Below are positions 1-9,539 of a DNA stretch of 64,000 nucleotides, in pieces. The DNA comes from Nitrobacteraceae bacterium AZCC 1564 (lineage in GTDB: Bacteria; Pseudomonadota; Alphaproteobacteria; Rhizobiales; Xanthobacteraceae). Below the pieces are notes generated by a model. The model was not told the origin of the DNA and searched no databases. It saw only the letters and a list, made by a program, of their open reading frames with translations. The stretch spans positions 806,001-870,000 of the forward strand of contig JBAGRR010000001.1 in NCBI GenBank assembly GCA_036924835.1, given 5' to 3'. The first letter of the stretch is position 1; every line of letters begins with the position of its first letter. The position numbers and the translations under genes are program-made.

Positions 1-905
1 TCATCTTCATCTCCTGACCCTGGCTCGAAGCGTTCACAATTCTCCACGAGATAAGTCATGACGCGTTCGGGAAAGAGCTTCACCCATTCACTGCGCTTGA
101 ATAGAAAGGATCGCGAGTGTGCGAGCGGCAATGTGTAAGGACGCCGTTCCATGAGGCTGGTCGTCATCATCGCAAGCTTAATGGGCGGACGATCTCCTGA
201 AGGCATCAACAAGGCGCCGAACGTGAGTGGCGCGTGACCATCAGCAATGCCGGCGGTTTCATCAATCAGACGGGCCAGCCAGTCGGTAAATCCCTCATCC
301 TTTGCGTCGCCCTGCCGAAGACCGGGACACAGCCCAAAATCATTGGCGGGCAACTGCGTCCGGATCGCGACGATAAGACGATAGAAGATAGCAACGACGA
401 ACCCAACGATGCCGAGAATAATCCCACTGACGAAGAATCCTGCACTGGCAAAGCCAACCCAGCCGACTACTGCTAAAACCAAGCCAGGCACAGCACCAGC
501 GATGGCTGCAAAAGGATACCCCCTTACTACAGCCGCCAGAACGCTGATCCATCGGACGACATTGCTCTTTGAAGTCAGCAACGCGATGAAGATAGCGAAT
601 AGTGGCTGGAGTGACCGCGATGGCTGAAACAGCGACAGCAGCTTCGGTCCGATTTCATTCGGAATCTTCGCGAGCCGTTCGAAGCCAGCATCAGGAGCGG
701 ATCTGCCATACTCTGCAGCAGCAGCCGCCGCCGCGGCAATCGCACCGGCCGATGTTCCCCCAATATTAGAGAAACGAAATTTCTTGGATAGTTCAACAAG
801 CGCGAGTGGATACACCACACCGCTTGTAATGCCGCCCTTCAGAACGATGTCACAGAAACTCGCAGGCAATTCATCGATGCGGCTATTCGACGACAGCGCT
901 TCCAT
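1..905 (-). CDS. Patatin-like phospholipase, membrane-associated (partial)
   Basis: The frame opens with an ATG at 905 and stays open to the left edge (about 301 residues), so the C-terminus is missing. The N-terminus reads DIVLKGGITSGVVYPLA, followed by the GGTSAGA nucleophile elbow (GxSxG) near residue 50, the oxyanion loop and catalytic-serine arrangement of patatin lipases. The catalytic Asp (DG/A) motif would lie beyond the window. Between about residues 125 and 180 there are two hydrophobic stretches rich in Ala, Val, Gly and Ile, so the protein is probably attached to the inner membrane. The expected activity is acyl hydrolysis of phospholipids. Family assignment is firm; substrate is unknown. 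Confidence 0.8.
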   Translation of the reverse strand, partial: MEALSSNSRIDELPASFCDIVLKGGITSGVVYPLALVELSKKFRFSNIGGTSAGAIAAAAAAAAEYGRSAPDAGFERLAKIPNEIGPKLLSLFQPSRSLQPLFAIFIALLTSKSNVVRWISVLAAVVRGYPFAAIAGAVPGLVLAVVGWVGFASAGFFVSGIILGIVGFVVAIFYRLIVAIRTQLPANDFGLCPGLRQGDAKDEGFTDWLARLIDETAGIADGHAPLTFGALLMPSGDRPPIKLAMMTTSLMERRPYTLPLAHSRSFLFKRSEWVKLFPERVMTYLVENCERFEPGSGDED

Positions 906-1049
906 TTCGCCCTCGCGACTAAAAAATCAATTCTGAAAATCAGTCTACTTCAAATCATACCCCATCATGGTTCAATGACGATAGAGAGACGCGCCCGTTC
1001 TGATACAGACCCGTTTCGCCTTCGAGATAACCACCCAGCTTCTTCGCCC

Positions 1050-1634
1050 TCACCCGCGAAGGCTTTGGCCGCTCAGCTTCCAGAGTTTCTTGTCGCTGGT
1101 CGATACCGCAATGGCGCCGTTGGAGATGGCGCTGACAGCATCTTCGCGCCCGCACACAAAGCCAGATGCGACGATCGGCGGCATGGCCTTGCGGTATTGC
1201 GCCGGAATGTGCGGCAGCATCGGTGCCGGCATGAGCTGAACAAGGTTCGGCTCGCTCTGCTCCAAGGCGGATACACTGCGTGGAAATGTCGAACGGTCGG
1301 TGACGAACACCTTCTGAATCGAAACCAATCCGGCCTTTTTGGCGCGTTGCACGGTAGCGACGCGCGTGGAGACCAGCCCCTTGGCACCGATCTCGGCGAG
1401 GTAGTCCACCCCGCCCTTGTCTTGCGAAAGCCCATCGCAACTGTCGATGTTTACGATGGGATATTTCTTGGCGTCGGTGAGCGCCTTGATCACCGACTGC
1501 AGCCTGCGCAATTCGAAATTGGCAACGATCGAGATCTCGGCTTCGCTCCCGATGAAATCATCGATGAGTTCCGCGCCGTAGAGCGTTGCAATAACGGGAT
1601 GCCGGGTGAGGCGTACAGCCAGTGATTTATCCAT
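1050..1634 (-). CDS. GlpP-like glycerol-3-phosphate responsive antiterminator
   Basis: A 194-residue protein of the GlpP family, which in Bacillus binds leader mRNA and glycerol 3-phosphate and allows read-through of glp genes. Family-like segments are HPVIATLYG near the N-terminus, NIDSCDGLSQDKGGVDYL in the middle, and ASGFVCGREDAVSAISNGAIAVSTS near the C-terminus, a TIM-barrel phosphate-binding pattern. It is the last gene of the minus-strand glycerol 3-phosphate operon, starting 9 bp after the FAD oxidase stop. The context supports a regulatory or sensor role for glycerol 3-phosphate. RNA binding in this lineage is inferred, not shown. Confidence 0.8.
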   Translation of the reverse strand: MDKSLAVRLTRHPVIATLYGAELIDDFIGSEAEISIVANFELRRLQSVIKALTDAKKYPIVNIDSCDGLSQDKGGVDYLAEIGAKGLVSTRVATVQRAKKAGLVSIQKVFVTDRSTFPRSVSALEQSEPNLVQLMPAPMLPHIPAQYRKAMPPIVASGFVCGREDAVSAISNGAIAVSTSDKKLWKLSGQSLRG

Positions 1635-1643
1635 GCTCTCCTT

Positions 1644-3188
1644 TTACGGTTGCACGCCTACCTTGTCACTCAGGCCAAGCTTGCCCGGATTGAGAATATT
1701 TCGAGGATCGAGCGCCCGCTTGACTGTTTCCAGCACCGGGAACGCAGTCCCCAGCGCCTGCGCCATGTAAGGCGCGCGCAGTAGGCCCACGCCGTGATGA
1801 TGGCTCAACGCCGCGTTGTGCTTGATCAGCACTGCATTGGCGGCGTCCCACCCGGCACGGTACCAGGCGGCACGCTTTTCGACCTCGACTTCGCCGCGCA
1901 GCGAGAAGTAAAGGCAGGCACCGTCCACATAGGCATGCGATTGGTGCGCCGATCCGGCGAGTGTTCCGGGCACCGCGTTGATAGCGGCAACAACCTCGTC
2001 ATAGATCGCCGGCAGATCGCGCCAGCGGCCGGTCATTTCCAGCGTGTCGGAAACGAAACCCGGGCTTGGCGTGAAGCCTTCGCTGCTCTTGCCGGTGAGA
2101 TAGCGGGTGTCGAGCCAGCGCTCGAAGATCGCATCGCCGTCAAGCTTCTCACCAAGTTCCTGGCAGACCTTTCCGCTGATGGCCATGACGGCATCCACCA
2201 TCTCGCGCGGACCTTCATCAGCGATCATCAGCACATTGCTCTTCAAACCGAACTGCACGTTACTCTCGAGTTCATCGTAGAGCCGAAGCGCTGCCGGGTT
2301 CGCGCCGCGCTGCATGATCTGACGGCAGGCCTCAAGTCCAATGGCGAAGCTCTTGAAACCGTAGGCGATGGCGCGGCCGTAGTCCGGCAGGCGATGCAGC
2401 TTGAGGCTGGCCCGCACGATGACGCCGAGAGTGCCTTCCGAGCCGATGAACAGCTGCAGCAAATCCGGCCCCTGCGCGGCGCGCGCGTAGCCGCCGACCG
2501 TGATCAGGCTTCCGTCCGCGAGCACCACGTCAAGGCTGTAGACCATGTCCTCGATCTTGCCATAGCGAGTGGAAAGCTGACCCGCGCCGCGGCAGGCGAT
2601 CCAGCCGCCCACCGTGCTGATGGCGAACGATGACGGCCAATGGCCCATCGTCATGCCGTAGTCGCGCTGGATGGTTTGCTCGAAGATGTCGCCGAACATG
2701 CCGGCTTCGACGTCGACGAGCTGGCTTTCCTTGTCGAAGGCAATCAGCTTGTTGAGCTTGCACATGTCGAGCACGATACCGCCACGCACCGGCAACGCTG
2801 CGCCGGTGACGTTGCTGCGCCCCGCCGAGACCGTTACCGGAATAGAGGCAGCATTGGCGATGCGCATAACGTCCTGAATTTGCGCAACGGACGAGACCTT
2901 CACGACGACGGCCTTCGGCGTCGCGGGCTTTCCAGCAGTGTCAGTGATCATCGATCCCGCCCACCAGTCGCGGGTCCACGCCACCACGTCATTCGTTGCA
3001 GTGAGAACCTCGTCAGCCGCCTTGCGCAGCGACGCGACGATCTCTTCGCTCACGGCCAGCGGCTCGCGCTGTAGGCCTGGAATGTCGGAGGTTTCTTTCA
3101 CCCGTGCCACATAGGCTGGAGGCGTATGCGCGCCCACCACGTACTTGCCCCGGTTGTAGCCTCGTCGGATGGCTTCTTTGCTCAGCAT
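1644..3188 (-). CDS. FAD-binding PCMH-type oxidoreductase (glycolate oxidase / alkyl-DHAP synthase-like)
   Basis: A 514-residue protein with an N-terminal FAD-binding PCMH domain (about residues 80-260: VKVSSVAQIQDVMRIA, then SAGRSNVTG, then GGWIACRGAGQ) and a C-terminal FAD-oxidase domain ending in the typical RALDPRNILNPGKLG. The ATG at 3188 is chosen because it lies just after the glpD stop; an upstream start would overlap glpD. This family includes alkyldihydroxyacetonephosphate synthase and D-lactate or glycolate oxidases. The position between glpD and the GlpP-like gene points to a substrate related to glycerol 3-phosphate or dihydroxyacetone phosphate. The exact reaction cannot be set from sequence. 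Confidence 0.82.
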   Translation of the reverse strand: MLSKEAIRRGYNRGKYVVGAHTPPAYVARVKETSDIPGLQREPLAVSEEIVASLRKAADEVLTATNDVVAWTRDWWAGSMITDTAGKPATPKAVVVKVSSVAQIQDVMRIANAASIPVTVSAGRSNVTGAALPVRGGIVLDMCKLNKLIAFDKESQLVDVEAGMFGDIFEQTIQRDYGMTMGHWPSSFAISTVGGWIACRGAGQLSTRYGKIEDMVYSLDVVLADGSLITVGGYARAAQGPDLLQLFIGSEGTLGVIVRASLKLHRLPDYGRAIAYGFKSFAIGLEACRQIMQRGANPAALRLYDELESNVQFGLKSNVLMIADEGPREMVDAVMAISGKVCQELGEKLDGDAIFERWLDTRYLTGKSSEGFTPSPGFVSDTLEMTGRWRDLPAIYDEVVAAINAVPGTLAGSAHQSHAYVDGACLYFSLRGEVEVEKRAAWYRAGWDAANAVLIKHNAALSHHHGVGLLRAPYMAQALGTAFPVLETVKRALDPRNILNPGKLGLSDKVGVQP

Positions 3189-3189
3189 T

Positions 3190-4866
3190 CTACTTGTCTC
3201 CCATAAGGACGGATTTTTCGTGCGCAACGCTGGCGGCATAAGCGCTCACCTGCTGCGCGACGGCCTGATCGGACAGGCCAAGTTCGGACTTCAGAATTTC
3301 ACCGACGCGCGTTGCCGCGCGCGCCGACGCATCGCGTGCCATCAGCCGTGCGCGCATGCGCCGCGCCAGCACGTCGTCAACACTTTGCGCCATCTCGTGG
3401 CGGACGGCATAAACGGCCTCCGCTTCGGTGTAAGGCAGCCCTTCCACAAGCGGCGTAAGCAGTTTCGGATCGGCCTGTAGGATGTCACTGACAAAGCGAG
3501 CTTCGGTGCCGTAACGCTCGCCGAGATGGGCGCCGAGGCCGCCCGAGGCAACGATGGCCTGCGAGTCATATCCCGCCGCACCCAGCAGATACGCCTTCTT
3601 CGTCTTGCAGCGTGCGCTCTTGCCGATGACCTGCTGCGCGGCGTCGATGGTCTGCTCAGCCATGTGCCGCGATGTGGTGAGCTTGCCTCCGACGATGGTG
3701 ATGAGGCCATCGGGCGCGATATCGATCTTGTGGTTGCGTTTGATCTCCAACGTTTTGCCGCCGGGCGGCGCAACCAACGGCCGGCATCCTGCGATGCTGC
3801 CCACCGCATCTTCCGGGCTGAGATCCGTCTTCAACGCAGAGCGCGCGCCCTCCAGCAGGAAGTCCAACTCCTCGCGCGTGCACAGCACATCGTCGAGATC
3901 GCCTTTGTAATCTTCGTCCGTCGTGCCGAGATAGGAGACGTTGCCCCAGCGCGTGATGGTGGCGCGGCGGCTTCGCCCGGGAACCGGGATCGTCACCGTG
4001 CAGTCGTTACGGATCTTCAGCCAGGGGATCGCCACATGCACGCCCTTGGCGGGACGGATCTCGAGCTTGCGCTCCTCGCCTTTCTTGATTCCAGTCCAGT
4101 CGCGCAGCCAGACGCCCGTCGCCATGATGACGGCCTTGGCACGCACATTGATCTCGCGGCCGTCGGCCTGCACGATCGCACCGGTCACCTTGTTGTTGGC
4201 GTCGCGCACGATCTCGACAGCCTTGGTGTGATTGGCGACCGCGGCACCGTGATAGACGGCCGTGCGCGCGAGGTTCAGCGTCAGGCGCGCGTCATCGACT
4301 CGCGCGTCGAAATACATCAGCCCGCCGGTGAGATTGTCTTCTTTGAAGGTTGGGCAATGGGACAGCACCTCAGCCTTGCTCAGCCGCTGATGCAGGATGC
4401 CCTCGCGCCAGCCGCCCGCGAGATCGTATGTCCACAGCAGGCTCTCGAACGCTTTGGCGAGACGCTTGTCGAACACGCCGTCTTTTTCCATGATCGGAAA
4501 TAGGAACGGCAAGCGCTGCACCAGATGCCGCGCGTTGCGGCGCAGGCGCTGACGCTCCAGCAGCGAGTGACGCACGAGATCGAGATTGCCCTGTTCGATG
4601 TAACGCAAGCCGCCATGCACCATCTTTGACGATTTCGACGACGTCCCCGACGCGAAATCGTCCTTCTCCACCAGCGCCACGCGGAAGCCGCGCAGGCTGG
4701 CATCGAATGCCGCGTAAGCACCGGTGACGCCGCCGCCGATGATCAGGATATCGAACGTGTCACTCTCCAGCCGCGCGAGCTGCTCGCTGCGCACAAAGCG
4801 CAACGGCTCTACGGCTGTCATCTCAGCCCGTTCGCGACTAGGTCTTAGCGAGGGAAGAAACTTCAT
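3190..4866 (-). CDS. glpD: Aerobic glycerol-3-phosphate dehydrogenase
   Basis: An FAD enzyme that oxidizes glycerol 3-phosphate to dihydroxyacetone phosphate and feeds electrons to quinone at the inner membrane. The dinucleotide-binding motif GGGVTGAY lies at residues 44-51 of the 558-residue product, followed by FASGTSSKSSKMVHGGLRY, a hallmark of GlpD. The C-terminal domain has the family DAVRHEMA-type segment (here YAVRHEMAQSVDDVLARR). The start at 4866 lies 20 bp after the glpK stop; a second ATG at 4821 is possible. It shares an operon with glpK and an MFS transporter. Confidence in function is high. Confidence 0.93.
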   Translation of the reverse strand: MKFLPSLRPSRERAEMTAVEPLRFVRSEQLARLESDTFDILIIGGGVTGAYAAFDASLRGFRVALVEKDDFASGTSSKSSKMVHGGLRYIEQGNLDLVRHSLLERQRLRRNARHLVQRLPFLFPIMEKDGVFDKRLAKAFESLLWTYDLAGGWREGILHQRLSKAEVLSHCPTFKEDNLTGGLMYFDARVDDARLTLNLARTAVYHGAAVANHTKAVEIVRDANNKVTGAIVQADGREINVRAKAVIMATGVWLRDWTGIKKGEERKLEIRPAKGVHVAIPWLKIRNDCTVTIPVPGRSRRATITRWGNVSYLGTTDEDYKGDLDDVLCTREELDFLLEGARSALKTDLSPEDAVGSIAGCRPLVAPPGGKTLEIKRNHKIDIAPDGLITIVGGKLTTSRHMAEQTIDAAQQVIGKSARCKTKKAYLLGAAGYDSQAIVASGGLGAHLGERYGTEARFVSDILQADPKLLTPLVEGLPYTEAEAVYAVRHEMAQSVDDVLARRMRARLMARDASARAATRVGEILKSELGLSDQAVAQQVSAYAASVAHEKSVLMGDK

Positions 4867-4886
4867 GGTCGTCTCAGCAGGTCCAC

Positions 4887-6407
4887 CTACCGCGCGCCGA
4901 AGGTCGCGGCATGTTCGAGTTCGGATTTCACACGTGAATGCCACAGCGCGCGCCGCTCAGCCCGGATGTCCGAGCTGATCTTCGGCTCGAAGACACGCTC
5001 GTTCGGACTGACCTCCCCGCGCGGCAGATCGTCCCAGAACAGCCCCGATGATCCAGCGAGATAGGCTGCGCCGCGCAGCGTAGCGCGCGCGGTGTTCGGC
5101 TTGCGGCGGATCCGCACGCCGATCAGATCGGCTTGCATCTGCAGCAGCGGATCGCTTGATGAGAGTCCGCCGCCGACCATCAGTTCGGACACCGACACGC
5201 CAGAGACGTCTTCGTCCGCGGTCAGACAGCTCGCAACAGAATGCGCGATGCCTTCGAGAATGGCATACGCCACTTCGGAACGTGTGGACGCCATGGAAAT
5301 GCCGGTGAGCGATGCGCGGGCGTTGGGCTGCATTTCCGGCACGCGGAAGCCTGTCAACGACGGCAGGAAGGTGATGCCCTTGGCGGAGTCCACTTCCGCC
5401 GCAAAGCGGCTGATCTCGGCAGCATTCTCGAACCAGCGGAGCTTGTCGCACACCCAGTCGAGCGCGGAGCCCGTGGTTGCGACGAACGTCTCCACCGCGA
5501 AGTGCGATTGGTCGCCTCTGCGGCGCGCCACCATGGTCGTGGTGCCGGCGTAGAGACCCGCCCTCGCCGGTTGCTCCGGCCCGATCACGAGATCGACGAA
5601 GCTGCCGGTGCCGTGAATGCACATCGCCTGCCCGCGATCGAGACAGCCGAGCCCAATGGCGCCCGCATGCTGATCACCCATGCTGGCGAGGATCGGCACA
5701 TCGATGCCGAGCAGATCCACATTGGTGCGACCGAAATCGTGCGCATCCGCACACAGCTCCGGCAGCAGCTCGTGCGGGAATTCCAGCGCGTCGAGCCAGT
5801 CTTTCTGGTAGCGATGTTCGGCGAGCACATAAGCACCTGCCGATGTCGCGTTGGTTGGCGTGGTGACATAAACGCGGTCGCGCGTGAGGTGCCACAACAG
5901 CCACGTATCAACCGTGCCGAAGCCCAGCCGCTTTTCTGCGAATGCCCGTGCGACGGCCGGCGTATTCACGATATGGCGTGCAGCCCAGAGATAAGGCGAG
6001 CGCACACCGCCGGGCCGCCCCACCTGCTTGGCGAGAACCGCGTCCCACATCGGCGCAAGCTTGTCGAGTTCGCCGACATAGCGGGAATCCTGCCAGACCA
6101 TGGCGGGCACGAGAGCCCGCCCGGTGTTCTTGTCCCACAACACGCTGGTGGCGCGTTGGGTCGCGAGCGCGAGCGCAACGATGCGCCGGTTCTCGCGCGC
6201 GGCCTGCGCGATGGTCGCACGGCAGGCCGCAACGGTTTTCTCGAGGATCGCGTTGGCATCCTGCTCGACGACTCCAGGCCGAGGGGTATCGACCTGAAGC
6301 GGCATGTACTCGAGACACGAGACATGACCGTCGATGGAGACCGTCGCGGCACGCGTGCCGGACGTTCCCTCATCGATCGCCAGAATGACGTCTTGCGACG
6401 TTGTCAT
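4887..6407 (-). CDS. glpK: Glycerol kinase (FGGY family)
   Basis: Phosphorylates glycerol to glycerol 3-phosphate using ATP in the cytoplasm. The 506-residue product starts MTTSQDVILAIDEGTSGTR, the phosphate-1 motif of FGGY kinases, and later shows SMGDQHAGAIGLGCLDRGQA and a C-terminal ELMVGGGLSSSDPLLQMQADL (FGGY signature 2 and adenosine motif). The usual length of the family is about 500. The ATG at 6407 fits the family N-terminus; the open frame extends further upstream, overlapping the transporter gene. The gene lies 19 bp after the transporter stop. Related FGGY kinases act on other polyols, but the glpD neighbour favours glycerol. Confidence 0.88.
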   Translation of the reverse strand: MTTSQDVILAIDEGTSGTRAATVSIDGHVSCLEYMPLQVDTPRPGVVEQDANAILEKTVAACRATIAQAARENRRIVALALATQRATSVLWDKNTGRALVPAMVWQDSRYVGELDKLAPMWDAVLAKQVGRPGGVRSPYLWAARHIVNTPAVARAFAEKRLGFGTVDTWLLWHLTRDRVYVTTPTNATSAGAYVLAEHRYQKDWLDALEFPHELLPELCADAHDFGRTNVDLLGIDVPILASMGDQHAGAIGLGCLDRGQAMCIHGTGSFVDLVIGPEQPARAGLYAGTTTMVARRRGDQSHFAVETFVATTGSALDWVCDKLRWFENAAEISRFAAEVDSAKGITFLPSLTGFRVPEMQPNARASLTGISMASTRSEVAYAILEGIAHSVASCLTADEDVSGVSVSELMVGGGLSSSDPLLQMQADLIGVRIRRKPNTARATLRGAAYLAGSSGLFWDDLPRGEVSPNERVFEPKISSDIRAERRALWHSRVKSELEHAATFGAR

Positions 6408-6426
6408 GATCAGGACCCGGTCTCGC

Positions 6427-7893
6427 TCAAGACTTGGCCGACTGCAGTGCGCCCGCAGCGTACACCTTGTCTCCCTCGAACTGCGGCGCACCGGCCTCGT
6501 TGTCGGGATTGATGGTGGTGCGGGTCGGGTCCCACTTGATCGAGAAGCAGATGATGCTGGCGACCAGCGGGACGGCCGAGAGGATCAGGAAGGTGTGGTT
6601 CAGACCATACCATTCCTTGAACAGCGGGAACACCAAGAGACCCAGCGCCGCACCGATGGAGCCGAGTGCACCGATCACGCCGTTCGCACCGGCACGCAAT
6701 TCGCCGCGGAACGACAGCGACGACAGGCTTTTGCCGTTCGCGCCCGGACCACCGGAGTGGAACAGGATGAACAGCGACGGCACGATGGCGCCGAGCCAGA
6801 TCGGCATCTTGTCGCTGAACAGGCCGAGGATCACCAGCATCACGAACACGGCGGCGAAGCCGACCGCAGCCGCCAGACGCAGGCCCAGCACGCGGCCGAT
6901 CGTCGGCGACATGAAGCCACCGAAGATGCCGAACACGTTGAACATCAGTGCGCCGAGGGTGGCGTAGACGAAGTCCTTGCCGAACAGCGCCGCGCTGATC
7001 AGCGGAAGGTACCAGCCGATCGCAAAGTACTGGATCGACTGACCGATCTGCACGGTGGCTGCGAGGATCGTGCGCGGCAGATAAACGCCACGGAAGATCA
7101 GCAGCACGTTGGCCAAGCCACGCTTCGCCTGGTTGATGACAGGAATACGCTCAGCCATCGGCGCTGCAATAAAAGGCTTTGCATAGATCTTGCTCATCGC
7201 CGCTGCCGCTTCGTCCAGCCGCTCCTTGCGCGCCAGCCAGATCGGGCTTTCGACGAGAAGCGCCCACTGCATGACGAGGATAAAGGCTGCGAAAACGGCG
7301 GTCGCGCCGACCGCATAACGCCAAATCGAGTCACCGACGTTCCACGAATAGAACAGCAGCGCCAGCAGCAGATTGGTGCACACGGCCGTGTACCACATGC
7401 CCTGCCAGGTATTCAGGCGGCTCTTGAAGCGCACGGGCGTGAACTCCGCGAGCACGGCCATCGCAATGGCGAAGTCGATGCCGTAAGCAGCGCCGGCGAA
7501 GAAGCGGCCGACCAGAATAGTCTGGAAGTTGGTTGCGAAGATCACCAGCAAGCCGCCGACGATGGCGAACACTTTTGCGAGGATCAGCGGACGCACGCGG
7601 CCCCAGCGATCGGCCATTGCGCCGCCGATCGGATTGAAGGCGATCGCGACCCACGACGCGAATGAGGTCAGCAGCGCGACTTCGGCTGCAGCCAGATGCA
7701 GGTCGCGCGTCATCGGGGCAAGGCCCGCGCTCAGTGCCGAGTTTGAAAACGCATCAAGAAACAGGCCGCCGAGGGCGAGCCACCAGATGACGCCTGCCCT
7801 GCCGTTAATACCGTTACGGGAATCGATGAACGACACAACGTCGTCGATCCCGCGCAACTTCACAGATGAATGTATGGATGCAGATTGTTGCAC
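6427..7893 (-). CDS. MFS transporter, sugar/polyol-type
   Basis: A major facilitator superfamily permease of 488 residues with about twelve hydrophobic segments. The loop between TM2 and TM3 carries the family signature GGAMADRWGRVRPL, and the later VESPIWLARKERLDEA resembles the PESPRWL motif of the sugar porter subfamily. The GTG start at 7893 is chosen because a strong ribosome binding site (GGGGAGG) lies 7 to 8 bases upstream; a longer frame from 7923 lacks one. As first gene of the glpK-glpD operon it most likely imports glycerol, glycerol 3-phosphate or a related polyol. The substrate is inferred from context only. Confidence 0.82.
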   Translation of the reverse strand: MQQSASIHSSVKLRGIDDVVSFIDSRNGINGRAGVIWWLALGGLFLDAFSNSALSAGLAPMTRDLHLAAAEVALLTSFASWVAIAFNPIGGAMADRWGRVRPLILAKVFAIVGGLLVIFATNFQTILVGRFFAGAAYGIDFAIAMAVLAEFTPVRFKSRLNTWQGMWYTAVCTNLLLALLFYSWNVGDSIWRYAVGATAVFAAFILVMQWALLVESPIWLARKERLDEAAAAMSKIYAKPFIAAPMAERIPVINQAKRGLANVLLIFRGVYLPRTILAATVQIGQSIQYFAIGWYLPLISAALFGKDFVYATLGALMFNVFGIFGGFMSPTIGRVLGLRLAAAVGFAAVFVMLVILGLFSDKMPIWLGAIVPSLFILFHSGGPGANGKSLSSLSFRGELRAGANGVIGALGSIGAALGLLVFPLFKEWYGLNHTFLILSAVPLVASIICFSIKWDPTRTTINPDNEAGAPQFEGDKVYAAGALQSAKS

Positions 7894-7897
7894 TTTT

Positions 7898-7907
7898 GGA
7901 CCTCCCC
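7898..7907 (-). promoter_or_regulatory. Strong ribosome binding site for the MFS transporter
   Basis: On the minus strand this reads GGGGAGGTCC and ends just upstream of the GTG at 7893. It decides the GTG over the longer reading frame that begins at 7923. Confidence 0.6.
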
Positions 7908-8441
7908 AGAATGTTCTCTGCAAGAAGGCCCAGGCAAAAAAAGACAGAGCAAGAGACCATCTTACAGACAGTCTTAAATCTTGCTTCTGTGTGGAGGACC
8001 CTAAGACGAAGTGCGGGCGTGTGTCAACGGTATGACGGGAGAAGTTTTTGGGGGACAGATCAGGCCGTAATGTTGGTAGAGATGCACAGTTCCCGAGTGC
8101 GTAGTAACCGCCAAGCCATTCGTTGTCGATCTCTATTCTAAGGCATGCTTGGATGCATCGTAGACTCCGCCTCCGAGCTGACCACCATTAAACCGGCCTG
8201 CGGCGAAAGTTGATTTACAAGATCAGATTAGAAATCCCGCGCCTTGCTTCAAACTTCGATTCGAAGTCACGAACCGCCTGCAAACCTTGAGGCAGATCTG
8301 AACACTCTCTCTGTGGCCTTCAGATCTTCATGCGATCACTGACGGGCGCATCATCTTGCGACGCTCGATTTAGCATGACACAAATTTCCACAATACAAGA
8401 GTTGAGGTAGCAGGAACTAGCTACCTCAATCCTTAACACTT
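7908..8441. other. Intergenic region upstream of the glycerol operon
   Basis: About 530 bp without a convincing gene. It separates the glp operon from the ParB-like gene on the same strand and should hold the operon promoter and leader, where a GlpP-type antiterminator would act. I see no clear terminator hairpin or promoter consensus by eye. Confidence 0.4.
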
Positions 8442-9287
8442 CTACGCCGCTTTTCCGCCTACAACGGGCATTCTTCGCGTAAGAAACTTCCGCAGCTTGT
8501 CCACCATCATTTTGGCTGCTGTTGCAGGAAATATCTTGTCTCGCCCTGCCGCTATTTGATCCCACGCATCGGCAAACTTAAATTTGTCCATTGTTCTTAA
8601 TAGTATTTCGCCCGCATCTCGCCACTCCGGAACAGGGTGAAGTACCTCACATAGAGCTTCGATAATAGTTGCTCTGACGAAACCGGGATTACCGTCGGCT
8701 GTTTGGGTGATACATTGTAGCGCCGTTATCAACGTATCACGCCCATAAATTGTGAGACAGCGACTCAGTGCAGTGACGGCATATGTTTGACCTGCCTTGA
8801 TATCCGACCGCACCAGGTTCTTTCGCAAAATTTCTACACCAGCAGCCGCGCATACATCGGCCAGAGCAAGTGCTGAACTATCCTTTGCTGCCAATCGCGC
8901 ATGATAAAGCTGCTGAGCTGTGGTTTTTGTGACGTTTCCGTTCACCGCAGCATAAGCTGCCGCTTGCTTCGCGCGATCTGCCTGCACGACTTGACATGGA
9001 ACGGCTTCCTGACCGCGTAGCATAGCTGCGGTGGTTCGATGCTGGCCGTCGACAATTGCAAACTTTCCTCCTTCGACAGGTGCAACGATCACCGGTGCAA
9101 ATTTCGACCAATCGAAGAATTCCGCGATTTGGTTCACATTCACTGCACCGCGTCTCCCGATCTCTCTTTGGTAGGAGTCATCGATCACCAACCGGCCAAC
9201 TTCGATCCATTCGAGAAATGGTGCAGGACCGGGAGAAAACTCCGATTGAGGTGAAACGAAGCGCTTTGTTGTCAGTGCTACCAACAT
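8442..9287 (-). CDS. ParB/Srx N-terminal-like domain protein
   Basis: A 281-residue protein with a ParB/sulfiredoxin-like fold at the N-terminus: the segment WIEVGRLVIDDSYQREIG is followed by FAPVIVAPVEGGKFAIVDGQHRTTAA, where DGQHRTT (residues 80-86) matches the nucleotide-binding box. The C-terminal two thirds is alpha-helical and carries no motif I recognise. Such proteins occur on plasmids, phages and islands and are distinct from chromosomal ParB. It stands alone between two intergenic gaps and looks less GC-rich than its neighbours, so horizontal acquisition is possible. Function is unknown beyond the domain. Confidence 0.7.
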   Translation of the reverse strand: MLVALTTKRFVSPQSEFSPGPAPFLEWIEVGRLVIDDSYQREIGRRGAVNVNQIAEFFDWSKFAPVIVAPVEGGKFAIVDGQHRTTAAMLRGQEAVPCQVVQADRAKQAAAYAAVNGNVTKTTAQQLYHARLAAKDSSALALADVCAAAGVEILRKNLVRSDIKAGQTYAVTALSRCLTIYGRDTLITALQCITQTADGNPGFVRATIIEALCEVLHPVPEWRDAGEILLRTMDKFKFADAWDQIAAGRDKIFPATAAKMMVDKLRKFLTRRMPVVGGKAA

Positions 9288-9503
9288 TGAGCTCTCCTTA
9301 TTTAGTGGAAGTGCATCGTTCAGTGCACCGAGCTATTCGACGCGCGAATCTCTTGAACTCAAAAGAAAGTAAATCGTTGTGCACTGGAAAAAGATCGCGC
9401 TCAGGGAACGTAAAACCGCAATTGGCGGTCATGTTTTTTCATCGTGCGTGAGTCGTTAGAATTTGCCCCTCCCTCTAGAATGTCCATTTTCGCGCTTTAA
9501 TAC

Positions 9504-9519
9504 TAGACACATCAGTCCA
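9504..9519. promoter_or_regulatory. Operator-like inverted repeat upstream of the tetR gene
   Basis: TAGACACATCAGTCCA is a 16-bp imperfect copy of the perfect palindrome found before the SDR gene (TGGACTA-AA-TAGTCCA). It lies 21 bp before the TetR start, which fits autoregulation. Confidence 0.55.
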
Positions 9520-9539
9520 AAACTGTTACTTCCCCTCCC

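Noticed and set aside
3526..4503. Long plus-strand frame opposite glpD
   Set aside because: A shadow of the glpD codon pattern in GC-rich DNA; Arg/His/Ala-rich with no family features.
8442..9287. Chromosomal ParB for partition
   Set aside because: No parA, no parS-like sites, and the sequence after the ParB/Srx box is unlike chromosomal ParB.
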